Counted from the stretch's first letter, positions 11,056 through 24,668 are shown. The stretch: DNA of 64,000 bases from Leptoclinus maculatus (GCA_032191485.1 JAVDOI010000003.1:5243694-5307693), one strand, 5' to 3'. Notes: generated from the sequence alone by a model not told the origin. Numbers and translations: made by a program.

Positions 11056-11893
11056 GTACAACAATACATGTGCAGTAAGTCTTTTACATGCAGCAACATT
11101 CTTGTGATTGTATTTGAATCTACAACTGAAGCACAGATTCGGCCCATTATAATATATCATTTATAAACTGTATCTTTTAGGAATAATTGTGTTAAATGTG
11201 GTTCACAACTTTGGTTTCATATCAACCACTTGCATGTCTGATTAGTTTCGAATAGGGATAGAAATACAACTTACAATCATCGTTTTAATCGTTTTAATTA
11301 TAAAAATAAACTGCTGATTATTTATATTTCTGTTACCTTCATTTTACCAGGAAGTCCCATTGAGATAATAAAAATCTCTTGAACAAGAGAAACCTGGGAC
11401 CTGGACCTGATTATTTTCTTGATTAATTGTTCTAAAATATGTTAAATAAAGAATAAAAAAGGCATTGGAAAATGGCCGCTGCAATGTCCCAGACCCAAAG
11501 CTGACGTTGTTTTGTCCCACCAACAGTCCAAAACTCATGTTGAGTGCAAATTTGAGGAGGTTGATCCAATTACTGTGAATTTGTGTTTTATCTATTATCA
11601 ATACAACTGCTCATTAATTTCCAACAACTACCAAAAACATGTCTGGAGGCAGAGCTGCTGTGGATACAGAAATTAAGCTTGAGCCAGTGTCTGAAGCCCA
11701 TCCATAGAATTGTGAGGCACAGTGAAACAGTTGAGGGGTTAGAGTCAGATAGCCTGAAAACTGCAGTCCAGATTAAAGTAGGTACTTCATGGTAGCTAGC
11801 CAAGAGAGGTTTCCAATATCAAACTAGCCTTGCAACTACTACTAAGCTGCTAACCCAGCCCCCTCTAACATTTCAACGTTTCCTCTGGTGAAG
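11056..11893 (+). other. Intron, nothing recognised
   Basis: A short intron, mainly A/T-rich. I see no repeat family, open frame with family resemblance or RNA gene in it. The acceptor region reads 'tttcctctggtgaag'. Confidence 0.6.
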
Positions 11894-12060
11894 GTGCTGT
11901 GGCGTTGGCAGAGTTCCTTGCAGAGAGTCGTCAGATTCAGCGGCTGGACCTCCGTCAGAATGAAGTAAAGGTCGGAGGCCTGATGGCCTTGTGTCTGGCC
12001 CTGAGGATCAACCGGTCTCTTGCTAGCCTGGATTTGGACCACATCCCTCCACAGGAGCAG
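11894..12060 (+). CDS. PPP1R37-like exon g
   Basis: The exon completes the Gly codon, then encodes AVALAEFLAESRQIQRLDLR, QNEVKVGGLMALCLALRINR, SLASLDLDHIPPQEQ, ending before donor GTAGGC. The PPP1R37 counterpart is AVAVAEFIAESPRLLRLDLR, ENEIKTGGLMALSLALKVNH, SLLRLDLD, almost residue for residue. This is the last LRR pair (IQRLDLRQN and LASLDLDHI). If unspliced, the frame reads through to a stop at 12118, which would give a protein lacking the final exon. Confidence 0.95.
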
Positions 12061-13619
12061 GTAGGCGCCGCTATCATCGTAGGTACACATCTGAATCCAC
12101 TGAAACACAGGTCGCGATGATGTAGAGAGAGCTGTACTGCTGGGTACTGAAATGTGGTGCCAACTATTCATAAGCAAAATCACATAAGGGCCACTGCTGT
12201 TCTGGAGCTTCCGATCGAATCACACGTCTTCATTGCCAAGTTGTGAGGTTCTGAGAAGCCATCATTGGATACTGTTTGGAAAAGGGCCGGCACTTTAGAA
12301 AAATGCTTGGTAGGTAATTGGATGAGTGATCTGTCAATCTAACTCTTGCCGAAGTCAGTCGGGAGAAGAGCGAAAACACCTTTTCTTGATGCTACTGCAG
12401 CACCTACGCTAACCTCTTCAGGAGCCGCCATGGTTGTACGGTCGCCTCTCCGGGTCATTGCGTCTCACACATACGCTTAACTACGCACGGTGCTGCCAGT
12501 AGCTTCTCACAGGATGCTGATTGGTCCGTATCACTGGTGGTCCGGACACAAACGCTATAAGGTCTTCACACGCTGGGGCTTGTTGTTTTTGTCATAAATA
12601 CTTTAACACAGAACACAAATATTACACAGTAAAAAAGTCTTTTTTTAGTACAACCCAGAGGCTATGTAGTCCGAACCAAGATGGCAAACTTTATTACTCA
12701 TTTTAACTTTGACAAGGGCAGCGAAGACCAGATCCACTCCTTCCTTTTTTACCTTTCACAATAAAAGCCCTTGACAAATACAATGCGCTCAACCGTGCAC
12801 CCAGAGCATTTCTCTAAAAGGAATCTTACAGTCAGTATAGTTTAGGTTATCTGCCGGTATAAATAGTTTCAATTTTGACTTTTTGGCGAGTATTTTGCAT
12901 TTTCGGGTTGTTTCTTCGTCACGTCCCTGGATTGTAAAGGCCTTTACCTGAGGCCTGATACGATGATATCTCGTGGTATCGCAAGAATGCAGCTGCCGTG
13001 CAAAGTAATGATCTTCTAACTTCAACTTTTGAACCAGCATGGAGGGGAAGTCCTTGAATTGCTCAGAAAAAATGGAAATTTGAACATCTATGACATCCAT
13101 AACAACTCCATCTGCTGCATGTGATACAATTAAAAACGGTCTACTAATTAGACCTTGTGGTGAGATTGTTTTGTCAACAGGATTATTTAAGGCATAAAAA
13201 ACATGACTTGGTGTTATGAATAGTGATTTGACTTTGTGTGAATGGACCTCCGCCCTGCCTGCTATAAACAGCGCAGGCTACTGATGGTGCTCTCGTAGTA
13301 AAACGGATACACTCTGTGTTTCAGCTCTGCAGGCATTTAATGACTGTTGGTGCTTTCATTTAAATTTCCCTTCCTAATTCAGAATGAAGGGGTACTGGTG
13401 ACTGAGGATTACTTATCCTTAACGTCTTGTCTTTTGTGATGTATTCAGACTCACTGTGGTCTCATTTGTCATTTGGAGACACGAGTAAGTCATTTGTGTC
13501 TCAGTTCATCAGTGATACTTGTTTTTTTTTCCCTCTTCACCATCCATGGCTGCAGAGGCCTGAGGAAAACGATGCCATAACTTTAATACATACCCCTGCT
13601 GGATTCACAAAATAATTAC

Positions 13620-14060
13620 CCACACTTGCCATCTGTTTGTCATGATTTTATCTCTGCTAACTTATTTGCATATTAAAGCATTAATTAAAATCTCCAAGGA
13701 ACTGAATGCTTACTTTAAAATTAACTCTGAAGGCGATCCGTGCACAGCCTCCAAAGTTGTTTTATTTTTGTTTGCAGTGGTTTTCTGTTTGTCTGCGTGT
13801 TGTTTACACGATTAAGTCTGATTTTTATGAAATGTCTCCTCTGGCTAAAGTCAAGCGGCAAGATGCGACAGATTTTGGAGAAGCAGCTTTTAAGAGCCAT
13901 GACGCTTCTGTGAATGTGTGTCATTAAAGCTGGGACTTCTTTGTCGCCATCGTCTTCTTCTTCTTCTTCCTCACTTTTGCACACGCACCAAAGCCTCCAT
14001 ATTGGCGGCTCTGTTTTCATGCTCCTCTAAGCCGCCGAGAGACGTGATTAGCATTTTCAC
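13620..14060. promoter_or_regulatory. Candidate regulatory island (POU/homeodomain motifs)
   Basis: A non-repetitive stretch containing TTTGCATATTAAAGC followed by TTAATTA at 13665-13687 (octamer-like plus homeodomain core). A near-identical composite occurs at 18301-18323. The flanking sequence is unlike the surrounding repeats. Enhancer function is inferred, not shown. Confidence 0.3.
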
Positions 14061-14584
14061 CATTGTCGGGAGTTAGTGTGGCTGGATATTTTAAGGGAAT
14101 GGTAATAAGGGAATTTTTAAGCTCTGTCAGGTTTTGGAGTCACACAGCTGGGATTTGTCTTGGCGTGGCATATCCAGGTGGGAGGAGTGACGATTGTATT
14201 AAAAAGCAAATCTTTCCATCAGAAAACAGCGGGTGGCCAGATCAAGTGTTCTCGCTCAGTCACATTCCCCGGGTCGCCAAGGAATACGTGAACATTTCAT
14301 TCGTCTGAAGGAAAATAAGTGTGGGTATGAATGTGAGTGAGTGATGGAGGGGTTATGGCAGCACTTTGTGTCGCCGGTGTGGAGTTTTGTGTGTTCATAC
14401 GTGTGCCTTTTTTTGCATGTGTGTGGTTTTATGGCGATGCGGGGGGGCAATTGAAGATGCGCATATTTAAAAAGGGGGGAAAAAAAGAAGGTGGCAAGAG
14501 GGGAGGAAATCTGGGTCCTCTCGTCTTTGTTTACAAGAGTCAGATTTTTCATGTCTGTTGCCACGCTGCTCCATTTGATCACTG

Positions 14585-14940
14585 GCCTGTTTGCTGTTAA
14601 TTATTAATTATTTACCCATCTAAAATATTCATGCTCCCTGGCCCTAGTGGAAAGCAAGTCTTTTTCTGACGGGCAAGTTCTCTCTGTAGCCACTGCGAGG
14701 TGGAGCTGTTTATACATCCTTATCAGTTGGACTCCGTCAACCCAGCTAATGCGCTAAACTTCCCCTGCCCCGGCGCTCTATTAATCGCGGGTCGGGCGAA
14801 GCGGTCTCGGCCGCCTGTTTACCTGTTTGATGCTTAAATATTTGGCTTTGGGTTTAGCCAGCGTGAGCGTCCTGTCAGCCGTCCTCCAGCAGAGGAGTTC
14901 AGCGATAACGCTGGAGAGTGTCCTCTCCTGAATGTCGCAT
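14585..14940. promoter_or_regulatory. Candidate regulatory island
   Basis: Non-repetitive sequence with 'ttaattattaattattta' near its start, a forkhead-like TGTTTAC at about 14816, and GC-rich flanks ('ctctattaatcgcgggtcgg'). The texture is that of a conserved non-coding element. Nothing coding is seen. Confidence 0.25.
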
Positions 14941-15522
14941 GTCAGCAAGGTGGAGCTGTTAGAGGCTGTCTCACTGAGTGATAATTACAGCAGCATGGCA
15001 GAGAGAGTGTGTGTGTGTGTGTGTGTGTGTGCGCGTGTAGGAGAAGCAACAGGAAGGTTCAGTAGTTTGTTTCTGTGGACCGGTGGAGGGGGGCGACAGG
15101 AGCAGTTGTGGGTTTTTGAAAGGAAGCCAGAGGAACAACAAAGTATCTTAATGCTTTAAAGATATTTTTACCAACTTTACTTCTATGTGGTTAAATAAAC
15201 CCGTACACTCTGAGGCCATTGTTCTACACATGTACAATCTGTCACAATTCTACTCGGCCCCAATTTCTACTTTTACGAAGTGTATAATGTGTCGTTTTGG
15301 TTGTGAGAAAGGTTTAAATTGAATGATATGTTCATGAGATTATAGTCAAAAGTGGTGCTGTATACAACATGTAGAGAAGTGTTTCTAATGATTTGTTCTT
15401 CATATTTACATACATAAGGGGGTAAAATTTTTTGAAACACCGCTGAATACAGAGCATCTTGCGACGTGATCACACCAATCGCAACACCATTACAGGGCCA
15501 GAGGTGTACAGTGGGATCAGAT

Positions 15523-15570
15523 TAGATTGCATTAGATTGTACAGGTGTACCTAATAAAGTGTACCGGGTG
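15523..15570. repeat. Fragment of a DNA-transposon-like repeat end
   Basis: The string 'acaggtgtacctaataaagt' closely resembles the terminal part of an abundant fish repeat that ends in CCTAATAAAGTGGCC. Only this end was recognised. Confidence 0.45.
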
Positions 15571-18259
15571 TTTATGACACCTTTCATATTAGAAATGAGG
15601 TGTTTGACTTTGATGCCGTCAAACACTTTGAAGCCATGTGTCAATCTCTGGTGTCATCACGCCTCACATGGTCATATTTACAGCCCATCAGATGACTGAA
15701 TGAGAGAATCTATTTTCTTTACTTTCATGAAACTGTGTCTTAAAAACAACAACCAGTCATCGTCTTGGAACAGTTGCTCCAACATGCAGGGCCGGACTTA
15801 ACCCTAAACCACCACGGGGCCAAGGGGCACATCCGAGCTGTGGTTACCCTATTTAACCCCAAGTTCCTGTTGCCTTGAAGTATCCATCATGTGCAGTGTA
15901 TATGGAGCCATAGAAACCAACCAGTACTACTATTCTGGGATATACCCCGCCCCAGCTTTGTTATGTATCAGGAAACGTGTGCTAATAGTGTGATTTAGGA
16001 ATATGCACCTGTAGGATTAATATCAATTGAAATAATGAAACACTGAATTTTGACCCAGGGCTTCTGTAGGAGACGGGTCTGAAGACGAGGCCTGTCTCTT
16101 TATAGTGTGCTTTCATGTTGCATATTGCCTTTTGAGCCCCGGAGAGGCTAACTCACCTCCTGCACTTTGGTAATCCAGCCCTGTGGAAGTAAGCTAACGT
16201 GTGGCGGGCCATTGGCAAGAAACACAAGTAGACGTATGCATGAACTGTCATTATGGATTGATGTTATATTAGTTGTGTGGTTTGGATGTGTTTCATTTAC
16301 CCTAATACATAATTAGTTTACATTGTCATTGTGAGAAGCATTTAGCTGTGAGCACTGGCTAAATACAGCCTCACAGAGTGGCTAGTTGGGCTGAAAACTC
16401 TTGTTTAACCATGATTGATCTCCAGTGAGAACTTTTCAGTACCTTTCCACATAACGGTTGTATTGAATATGTAGCCATAATGAAACATGGCCTGAGAAAT
16501 CAGATGTCTCACATGTGTTGATATCCATTAAAACGATTCTTTATTTCATCCAACAACCTTGACTGTTCACGCCTCAGAGTAGTCTGCTGGCTTTAGATCA
16601 CATCGCTGTGAATGTGAGAGGTTTTCGGGAGCGACATCCGAGAACAGTTACACGTGTTTGTATGGGTCTGTGGAGAGATTGCTGTGGGAAATGCAGTGCA
16701 CAGAGGGCACCGTTAGAAGGAGTGCGGAGTCTTATTTTAGGAACAGCGTGAAACAAAGAGGTCTCTGGGTATGTTTTCGGGGCACCCTTCCTGTCACGGT
16801 CAGTCCCAGTAGGGTGGCTGGGTGACAGGACGGCCTGACCATGCATGTAGTCGGCACTCAGGTTTCAGTTGCATCATGATGACACCGGTGCTCTGGGGAA
16901 CAGAGTACGTAGGCAGACAACAGCAACCAGGCAGAACAAACCTCCAAGCAACGCCTCAGAGGGCAGCGGGGGAACAGCTCCGAGCAGGAGGGGGGGGGGG
17001 GGGGGGGACCAGGGTTCACACTGCTACCTGATCAGTCAGTCACCTACTGGAACCACACCACACAATACAGCTCAGAGAGCTGAGAGGAAAGACTGTTTCT
17101 AACTAGCATTTAACCAAGTGAATCGCTGGAGAACGTCTTATTTCTGACGACCAAAAGAAATCCAGAATAAGAAGAGAGTTCTTAGTTTTTATTCATTTGT
17201 TGTGTTCTGGTATCAGAATGATGAAGACAGTAACAATTAGATACAACATAGAATGTAGGTTCTTGATTTGTGACCGTGGCAACTATCATGTTTTTGCAAA
17301 ATAATAAACAGGTTTTTTTGGCATGTTATCATCAGATGGGAGGAAACTCTCTCCTTGGGAGGATGCCCTCGCATTCCCTTAGGTTTGGGCTGAGCCTTCG
17401 AATGTTTACAACATCTGGCTCCGCCCCTGGTCTGGAGCCTTGGGGCCTTTACATGCTTTGCAGGGTTGTTATCCAGTGTTGTCTCCAGATTTGTAAAATC
17501 ACCAATTTTCCAGAAATAAATAGGGAGGACACGACCTCAGTGTCCCCAATTGCAGCTATAGCCCCGATTACATTATACCAAAGAACTATAGGCAGCCTTT
17601 TTCAACGCTTTGAGCCCCGACAACACAATTATATTGAGATCTTTTGTATTGGGGCAGACACCTCAGTCTTGTATCTTCAACCCCGGACGGATTAAACTAT
17701 CTGCATGGATGGTTAACGCTGTCACTGACCCTTTAATATAGAAACAAATGAATCAATCATTTTGATTTAATTCATAACGTTTGGATACATTGTGACTCAT
17801 CTACCCAGCCAGCGAAGCAGACTAGTGTTTCACATAAAGAATACATTTTTGAAAACAGCTGAATATGTAAATAAAATGTGTGAAAATGTGAATGAAAGTG
17901 TCGCGTCAGGTTTCCCAGTCTGCTACCAAGTCAAAGCTACAGACTCGTTGACATGAGCTTCATACTGTCAGACGACAGAACGTTCACTTTCAAAGCCACA
18001 AGACTCCCGTAGTGTCCCTCGTTGTGTCCCTCTCTAAAATGCAACATTACTTGTGCAGAGAGTCGACTTTTCCTCCTGATACCTCTGAAAGGGACAAAGC
18101 TGGATGAGTTACTCCAGCAGATGAGGGGAGGGGGGGGCATGGGTTGCTCAGGGGGGTTTGGGGGTGTGGGGGGGGGGCAATCCCCTGTCTCTCTGCAAAC
18201 ACAACAACAACAGCAGCAACACACTCCTCGCTGCACTCCTGATGTATTTTCAGGCAAAA

Positions 18260-18580
18260 ACAGGCATATTTGCCAGCTGTGTAATTTACTGCGGCTCTCA
18301 TTTGCATATTAAAGCCTTAATTAGCCCCTCTGAGCGTGTGTGTGCGCCTGTGTGTGTTTCTGTGTGAGTGAGGGGTGTGTGTGTGTGTGTGTGTGTGGGG
18401 GGGGGGGGGTGTAGTGTAATCACTTGGACGTGTAGTCAGGGGAAGGGGAACGGGGGGGGGGGGATCAGCATTTCGGGGTCTGGATTGGGGCCGGAGGGGA
18501 GCGGATTCACTTCCCGCCCCGGTTCCCCCCTGTGGACCGGCTGGTTCTGATGCGGAGCGAGGTGGAGCTCTTTGATGAAT
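18260..18580. promoter_or_regulatory. Candidate regulatory island (second POU/homeodomain composite)
   Basis: Contains TTTGCATATTAAAGC plus TTAATTA at 18301-18323, matching the site at 13665-13687 with one differing base. It is interrupted by a TG run (18377-18396) and G runs (18397-18408, 18452-18462), then continues as GC-rich non-repetitive sequence. Regulatory role inferred. Confidence 0.3.
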
Positions 18581-19074
18581 AACACTCGACATGTCTCCTT
18601 GTCATTTTTAATCACTCCCACTCTCTCAAACCGAGAGGTGTGACCTGCACTATCACGGGAAGAAGGGATGTGTTTCTGTATCCTCTCAGTGAGTGGAGGT
18701 GCTGGAGAACAGTCAGGAGAGCAGGTGGGAGCAAGGAAACACGACACTCTTTTTAAAGTACTCATTGGCAAACTGTAACACAACTTTTAGCACACAGTGT
18801 TAACAAGTGTTGATTGGAAATCTCCTGAAACATGATTGGCCCTCAGTTGTTCCCTCAAGTATCTTCAAAGTTACAAAAATGTTTTTTGCACACTGTTCAA
18901 AGACGTAACATAGTGTAGCTGCTTGTTCCAGCAATTCACTAAATATGATCCACACGACCAAGTAATTCATTCATTATGAACCTAAAGCTGCACTATTACA
19001 TCAAATGACATATTCTAGATGTCCCTACTTGATCTGAATATTGATTTTGTGTGTTTGAATCATACGGTGAGGAG

Positions 19075-19262
19075 TAATAGTTCAACATTTTGGGAAATAG
19101 ACTTATTTGGCTTCTTTGTGAGTGCGACATGAGAAGCTTGAGCTAAAGCCAGGGAGTGATTAGCCGAGCTTAGTATTAAGACTGGAGGCAAGAAACAGGT
19201 AGCCTTTGTGCTAAGTGAAAAAATATATCTACATAACACCTCTTACGCTCACTAATTAACAC
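19075..19262 (+). repeat. Dispersed fish repeat ('ttcaacattttgggaaatag' family), plus orientation
   Basis: The order 'gttcaacattttgggaaata', 'agccgagcttagtattaaga', 'ctggaggcaagaaacaggta' and 'ctcactaattaacac' matches a repeat family very common in percomorph fish. A reverse-oriented relative lies at 6430-6591. Confidence 0.7.
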
Positions 19263-20994
19263 TTCATGCTGTGTCTCAACTGTTGGTTTGACTGTGATAC
19301 GGATATGTTATGCTTAAAAGAGATACCTCAGAGAACAACCTCACTTATCCTTACCTCTGGTGGTATCTAGCTATGCTAACAGTTTGTGTGCTACAGTATC
19401 TGTGTCTTAGATTTCTCTCTTCACCCCAATACATTGGAAGTCTCACAACATTGACCAATCACGTTTAAAAAATCAGAGATAAAGAATTTAACATCTCTTT
19501 CCAGAAACAATGCCCCGCTTATAGTCCTCCACAGACCTTGCTCTGATCAGTAACACAGCAGCTATTATCAGTGGAAGAAATCGTCACTATAGTAGGGACC
19601 AGTAAACACCATTCACCTCCATTGTATTGGAGTTGAGCCGCACCGTGAAGAGAGGAGACATGTTTTGTGACTAGTGTGAACGAAAAACTTTGACATCAGG
19701 ATTTTGTTACCCATCAGACCGACTCCTACTTCAGAGGATAAAGTCATAGTCAGCATAATACTGCATAGTTTTATTGTTTATTTTCCACAGAGTGAGCCCA
19801 GCCGACATGCTGTAGGCCTACACCAAATTCACAGTTTCACTGGTGAAACTAAGTTCCTTTCTCAAAACTTTATTCACTTAGCAGCTTTTGCAACACAAAC
19901 AATTTTCAGAAGCCACAAGGTGGTTTTATGCAGAGCAGGCTTTTCTCACTGGTCATAGCCCAGTAAGTCCACATTCCTCATTCAGACATGCAAGACGCTC
20001 GCTCAAACAACTTGGCATAATGACCAAAACACTGGAAGTTCTGCAATTGATATGGGCCTCCTCTGCATAAGGGGGCATATGTATATAAGCCCCCCGCATA
20101 AGTGGGGGTATCGGATCGCATCGCCTTTCAACGGGCATGTCCTGAGGCGCCACGCTCAAACAGTCACCCATCAGCAGCTGGCAGCCTCTCATCTGACTAC
20201 CATGAAGCCCCATGCGTGTCTATCTCTCTCGCTCCCTTCATCCACAAGCCACATCCCTTTCACTTTTGAATGGCGGGCTGACTGCAGAATTTGCCCCTGT
20301 CCACCATGCGCGCTGAATATTTAACTATGAATATGAAATTTCTTGGCAAGACTTCAACCACCTTCAAGAGTGAGAGCCCCTCCAACTCTCTCTCTCTCTC
20401 TCAGCATACGCTCACCCTCCCAGTACCCCTCTCTTTTTTTGCACTCGTGGGTCGATCATCCCATCCCTGTATGGAGGGATGTCAGGAGAGGAAGTGGTGA
20501 ATGATCTTCTCCGGTTTGGGCTCCAAAGTCACCGATTGAAGGCGAAACCTCCAGACACCGAAGCTCTGTGGATGATAAGGTGAGGGCTCTGGTGGGAAAG
20601 AGGAGACTGACAGAGTGAGGGGAAACATAACAGCTGAGGAGTTCTGCTTTGGCGACTTGCCTCCTTTTGCTTTTATCTCCATTCAAGGCCCTCCCTACAT
20701 CCTCACTGCCAGACAAGTTTCCCCTCTCCTTCACCTCAATCCACAAAGGGGACAGCTGTGACCGATTGGAGATCAATACCGGCCCGCGATGATCAGCACT
20801 TAACATGTTCCATCCCAGACCGTCAGTGGGAACCAATTTGTTTATGGAAATTTAATTGAGTTAATGTTTAAAAGTGTGATTTGAAAACACGGCCTGTGTT
20901 AGCTCATTGGGTTTGTGTTTCGTCAACCTCCACATCCCTCCTGCTTGGTATGGAAATAAAAGAAGGACCTAAATGGGGGAAATCAGGTTTGGGC

Positions 20995-21045
20995 ACGTTC
21001 AAGGCCGCGTTCAAGGCCACATTCAAGGCCACGTTCAGACCACGA
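20995..21045. repeat. Short minisatellite, 12-bp unit
   Basis: About four imperfect copies of a 12-mer (gttcaaggccac) in tandem, with the last copy diverging to 'gttcagaccacg'. Because the unit is a multiple of three, it yields FKAAFKATFKATF in one frame, a chance product. Confidence 0.7.
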
Positions 21046-23892
21046 TTCTGTGCTCTGGGCCAGACATCCTCACCTAATGGATCCTGAAGGAGGGAAATGC
21101 TTTTACTTGACAGTGTCTGAGCAGTGACTTTCAGGATATTCAAATCGTAATGAATTTGTTTAATGCTAGAATCCTTTTTCTTTATATTTCCCACACCAGC
21201 CATGTTGCAGAATGTGACACTCATCATTAATTGCCAGCACACATGGATTTACCGAATAGACCGAAGAAGTAGCCCAGGTATGGTAGCCCGGATTTGAGAA
21301 ATGTGTAGATTTTTTGCTTTTCTGCAGAGTTGATGCTGGGAAATAGGACAGTGGAATATCCCAAAACACTGTGGACGTGTATAAAACAACAGGCACAAGT
21401 GATCCGGACACTGTCATTTTGTGTTCAGAGCTTAGACACATTGGTCTATTACAAAATGTCTTATGGTGGGTTCAATTCAATGAGCACATTCATGGTCAAG
21501 AGAGGATGAACCCTTTTCATTGTGGGCACTAATGAGCTTTTGTCTTGTGTCAACCGGATGCACTTTGTACGCAATATACTGTGTCTGATGGCTGGATTTT
21601 CATTAATACAGATATTATTGATATTCATGGTCCCAAGAAGATTGACCCTATTGAATTAGGTGATCCTGTGCTCTTAAACCCAGCCCCGGCCATACGGTCA
21701 CGTTTCAAGATCCAAGTTTAATCGACATGATTTAGTCAACATCTCACAACTGCCAAGAATTGCTGACCAAATTCATGCTGCCCAGAGGAAAAACTGTCCT
21801 TGCATTGCGGTCCATGTTAAGTCAATTTAGACATTTCTTTGTCCTGAACGTGATGCATTACAGAACACAGTAAGCCAGATTCATCAGCCAAAATGAAAGC
21901 CTCTACACCACCTCTTGTCCTACGGTCCTGTCTTGCATGTCCCTCATCCTCTATCCTAGCAACATCCTCCACTGTCCCATTGCCCCCCCCCCCAAGTCTG
22001 GTCCGGGCACCATGGAGGGGAGGTAATTGGATTTGTTGTCACCTCCACTGGCTGGCAGGCCTGGCCTGTCTACTCAGCTTAGTGATGAAGACATCAGTGT
22101 GACAGGGACCCTGGGAGAGGATCAGCTGGTGTCCTGGACGCCACTAATAAAGCTGTGGTCATGCCACGGCCATGCCGCCACGGCTGCAGCCAGCTGTTAC
22201 CTCTGCCACCTCTCCTCCAGTGCCTAGGCCCATTCCACGGCTTAGGGAGTGTGGGGTTGACATGGTGAATGAAGAGTGGGCAGCCTTATTAAAGCAGATG
22301 CCAGTCCCCCCCTTCCCTCTGTTGGAGAGGTCAAAGAAACACTCCCCAAACACTCCTCTGTGATTCCGGGCAATGCTGGCACAAGGCCCCAGTGTCCTGG
22401 TATTCCCCGTGACGTACTGTGTCGCTAGGCATCTTATTAAAGCACTGACAGGAGGCCAGCCAAAGTCAAGGTCTGTAGTTTAGGCCTCACTGCAGTTGTC
22501 CCCTGGTTCACCCCATCAGGGATCAATGAGTTATATCCTCAGTGTCCTGCAAAATACGTTGCCTTTAAACAGTCGACTAATTAATGCAAAAATAAATTCT
22601 AGTTGATCTTCCAACAGATACTTAGATATAGAGATGGGAAATATTTTCAACAAACAAGTCAATCAATCAATTTGAAGTACAAAAATGGAAAGTAACCAAT
22701 ATGCATGTCAGTGTTTGTGCGTAGCAGTTTGAATTTAATAGTATCACAGTATGTGTCGTATTAAGACGTGAGTGTTGTGGATATGAGGCTGACCCGGCAC
22801 CTGTGCAGTACAGGGTGTGCACTGCTTGTGTGATATCAGTGATGGCTGAAGTTACGGCAGTGAGATGCAGTGATGACAGTGGTGACAACGTGGTTGTAAT
22901 GGTGGTGGTGGGGCAACGACAGCACGTCAGGATTGAGGCTGTGATAAAGTGACTGGATGCATGATAGCATGGTGGTGATGAAAGTGTAATGTTGACGACA
23001 CTGTGATTGTTTTCATTTCAGTTTTTTTTACATTTTCTACAAAACACACATTCTTTAGATTGCCACAAATCACGCTCCAAACATCAGGTGGATTCAAAGA
23101 CTTTTTTTCTGGGCTGAAATTTTGATTTTTCAGTAAAATCTAAAGCCGAGCTCCTTCATGTACCGTCAGAGGCCTGATGGGTAAACGCTTGGCATTATGA
23201 ACGGTGCTGCATTCACTTACTGTTGTGGCCACGATTACAGGCAATTTGCAGTTTGTGAAACATTTTGATAAACCATTGCATGTACTCCCAAAGTCTCGGG
23301 TTTATATCCAAAAAGGGAGCTGCATAGCAAGTCATTCCCTCTTCAGTCAGTTCTATCTGAAAATGTGTGAATTATCGATGCTTTGACAAAAACAGACACA
23401 AAAGAAAACAAACCCTTGAAAACCTAAATAGCCAATATGGAAATGAACTAAATCTATATGAAAGCAGATGAGTGCTGCATAAGCAATGCATGTGCCCTTA
23501 AGGAAACAAAAGTGCAGAGTAGTCTGGCATTATTTATTTATCTGCTGCATGTATTACTTTTGTCTCTGCACTATGAATTTAAATATGATTAATAAGGAGA
23601 CGTTTTAGTGGACTTCACTTTTCATAAAGCTAAGGAAAGGCTGCTGTCCATTTAATGTCATAGCTGCTTTATTAGATGCTCCGTGGTGAGCACACAGTCC
23701 AACCAAGTGGAAAACAACACAGAGAGCAACTTCCTTTGGCAAATGTTGGTTGTTCAGTGTGCTACAAATATACGTATTTTACTTTTTATTCATTATTTTT
23801 AGCACTAATATCGTGAAAAAATGAGATAATCAGCCTCTCCACTCTAGTTATTCACATCTTCAGACTAACGATGCTCAAATTCTCTTTATATC

Positions 23893-24312
23893 TTATTTCA
23901 GCAACGATTTGACCTCATGAGGATTAAGTTGCCTCTCACAGCAGGCCAGTCTGTCCACCTCAAACTGACTGCTGTTCAACAACATAAGACCATAATGCAA
24001 TATATAAATGCAGTACCGTTTCCAATGGAACAGTAATAAAGATCGAGAAATACTAACCGTGACATTTTTGGTAGTAGCCGCTGAGGAGTTGGAAAATATC
24101 GAATTAACGTTCACATTGTGAGAGCCGTTACAATGCTCACAGTATTTTGAATCATTTGAAAGATGGTCGTAGTAAACTGGATCAGCTAGGTAGCTCGCCA
24201 GAACAACGGCCCAGTCACCAGGACAACAGGTTGGCTTTGTACGATTTATGCAAACGTCGGATAAGTTGAATGTCAACGCTTTTAAGTTCGGCAGAGCAAG
24301 GGAAGTAGTGTA
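23893..24312 (-). other. Unidentified ORF with exon-like end, in or beside a repeat
   Basis: The minus frame reads TSLALPNLKALTFNLSDVCI, then NRTKPTCCPGDWAVVLASYL and ADPVYYDHLSNDSKYCEHCN, with several cysteines and N-glycosylation-type NxS/T sites, up to a GT donor-like AATGTCACG|GTTAGT near 24058. I do not recognise the family. It abuts the dispersed repeat at 24390-24640. A related start ('TTSLALLPN') appears in the minus frame near 46,985, beside another copy of that repeat, so it may be carried by a mobile element. No ATG start was found; the frame enters at TTG or from further upstream. Confidence 0.25.
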
Positions 24313-24389
24313 GTGCTTTTGAAAGTTCGGTGGTATAATAACTAGTATAACAAGTGATAAAATTCACTTAGGGCGAGAGGGGTGGATGG

Positions 24390-24640
24390 GTCAAACAAAC
24401 ACAGGACTTTCACCCAGGAGACGGCTATTCCTGTCCCACGTGAAACCAAAAGTAAACGATGACTCTGCGCTTGTTAGGCAACGTTGTTATGCTTTTTATG
24501 TAACGTTACGTAAGACAGTCCACGAAAGGCAATTATAGCAATCATAGTTAAGTTATGTTATTATTATTATGATCTTTTTTCTAACCGTAACCAATAGTTT
24601 TGTTGCCTTAACCTAACATCACTTGTGTTTGAATTTAACA
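24390..24640. repeat. Dispersed repeat family 2, copy 1
   Basis: Contains 'gatgggtcaaacaaacacag', then 'gactttcacccaggagac', 'cgtgaaaccaaaagtaaa', and ends with 'aaccgtaaccaatagttttg' and 'ttgccttaacctaac'. Parts recur at 38250-38476, 43000-43210 (reverse) and 47095-47170. It is a transposon-like family of uncertain class. Confidence 0.6.
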
Positions 24641-24668
24641 TTGAGTGACACCAGACCAGCATCCCCTG

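Noticed and set aside
17270..17695. 141-codon plus-strand open frame
   Set aside because: No domain, no homologous neighbours; some phrases look like a dispersed repeat. Considered chance.
20060..20110. G5/C6-containing inverted pattern near 'cataagggggcatatgtata'
   Set aside because: The arms are short and mismatched and the pattern does not recur. It is not convincing as a hairpin or operator.
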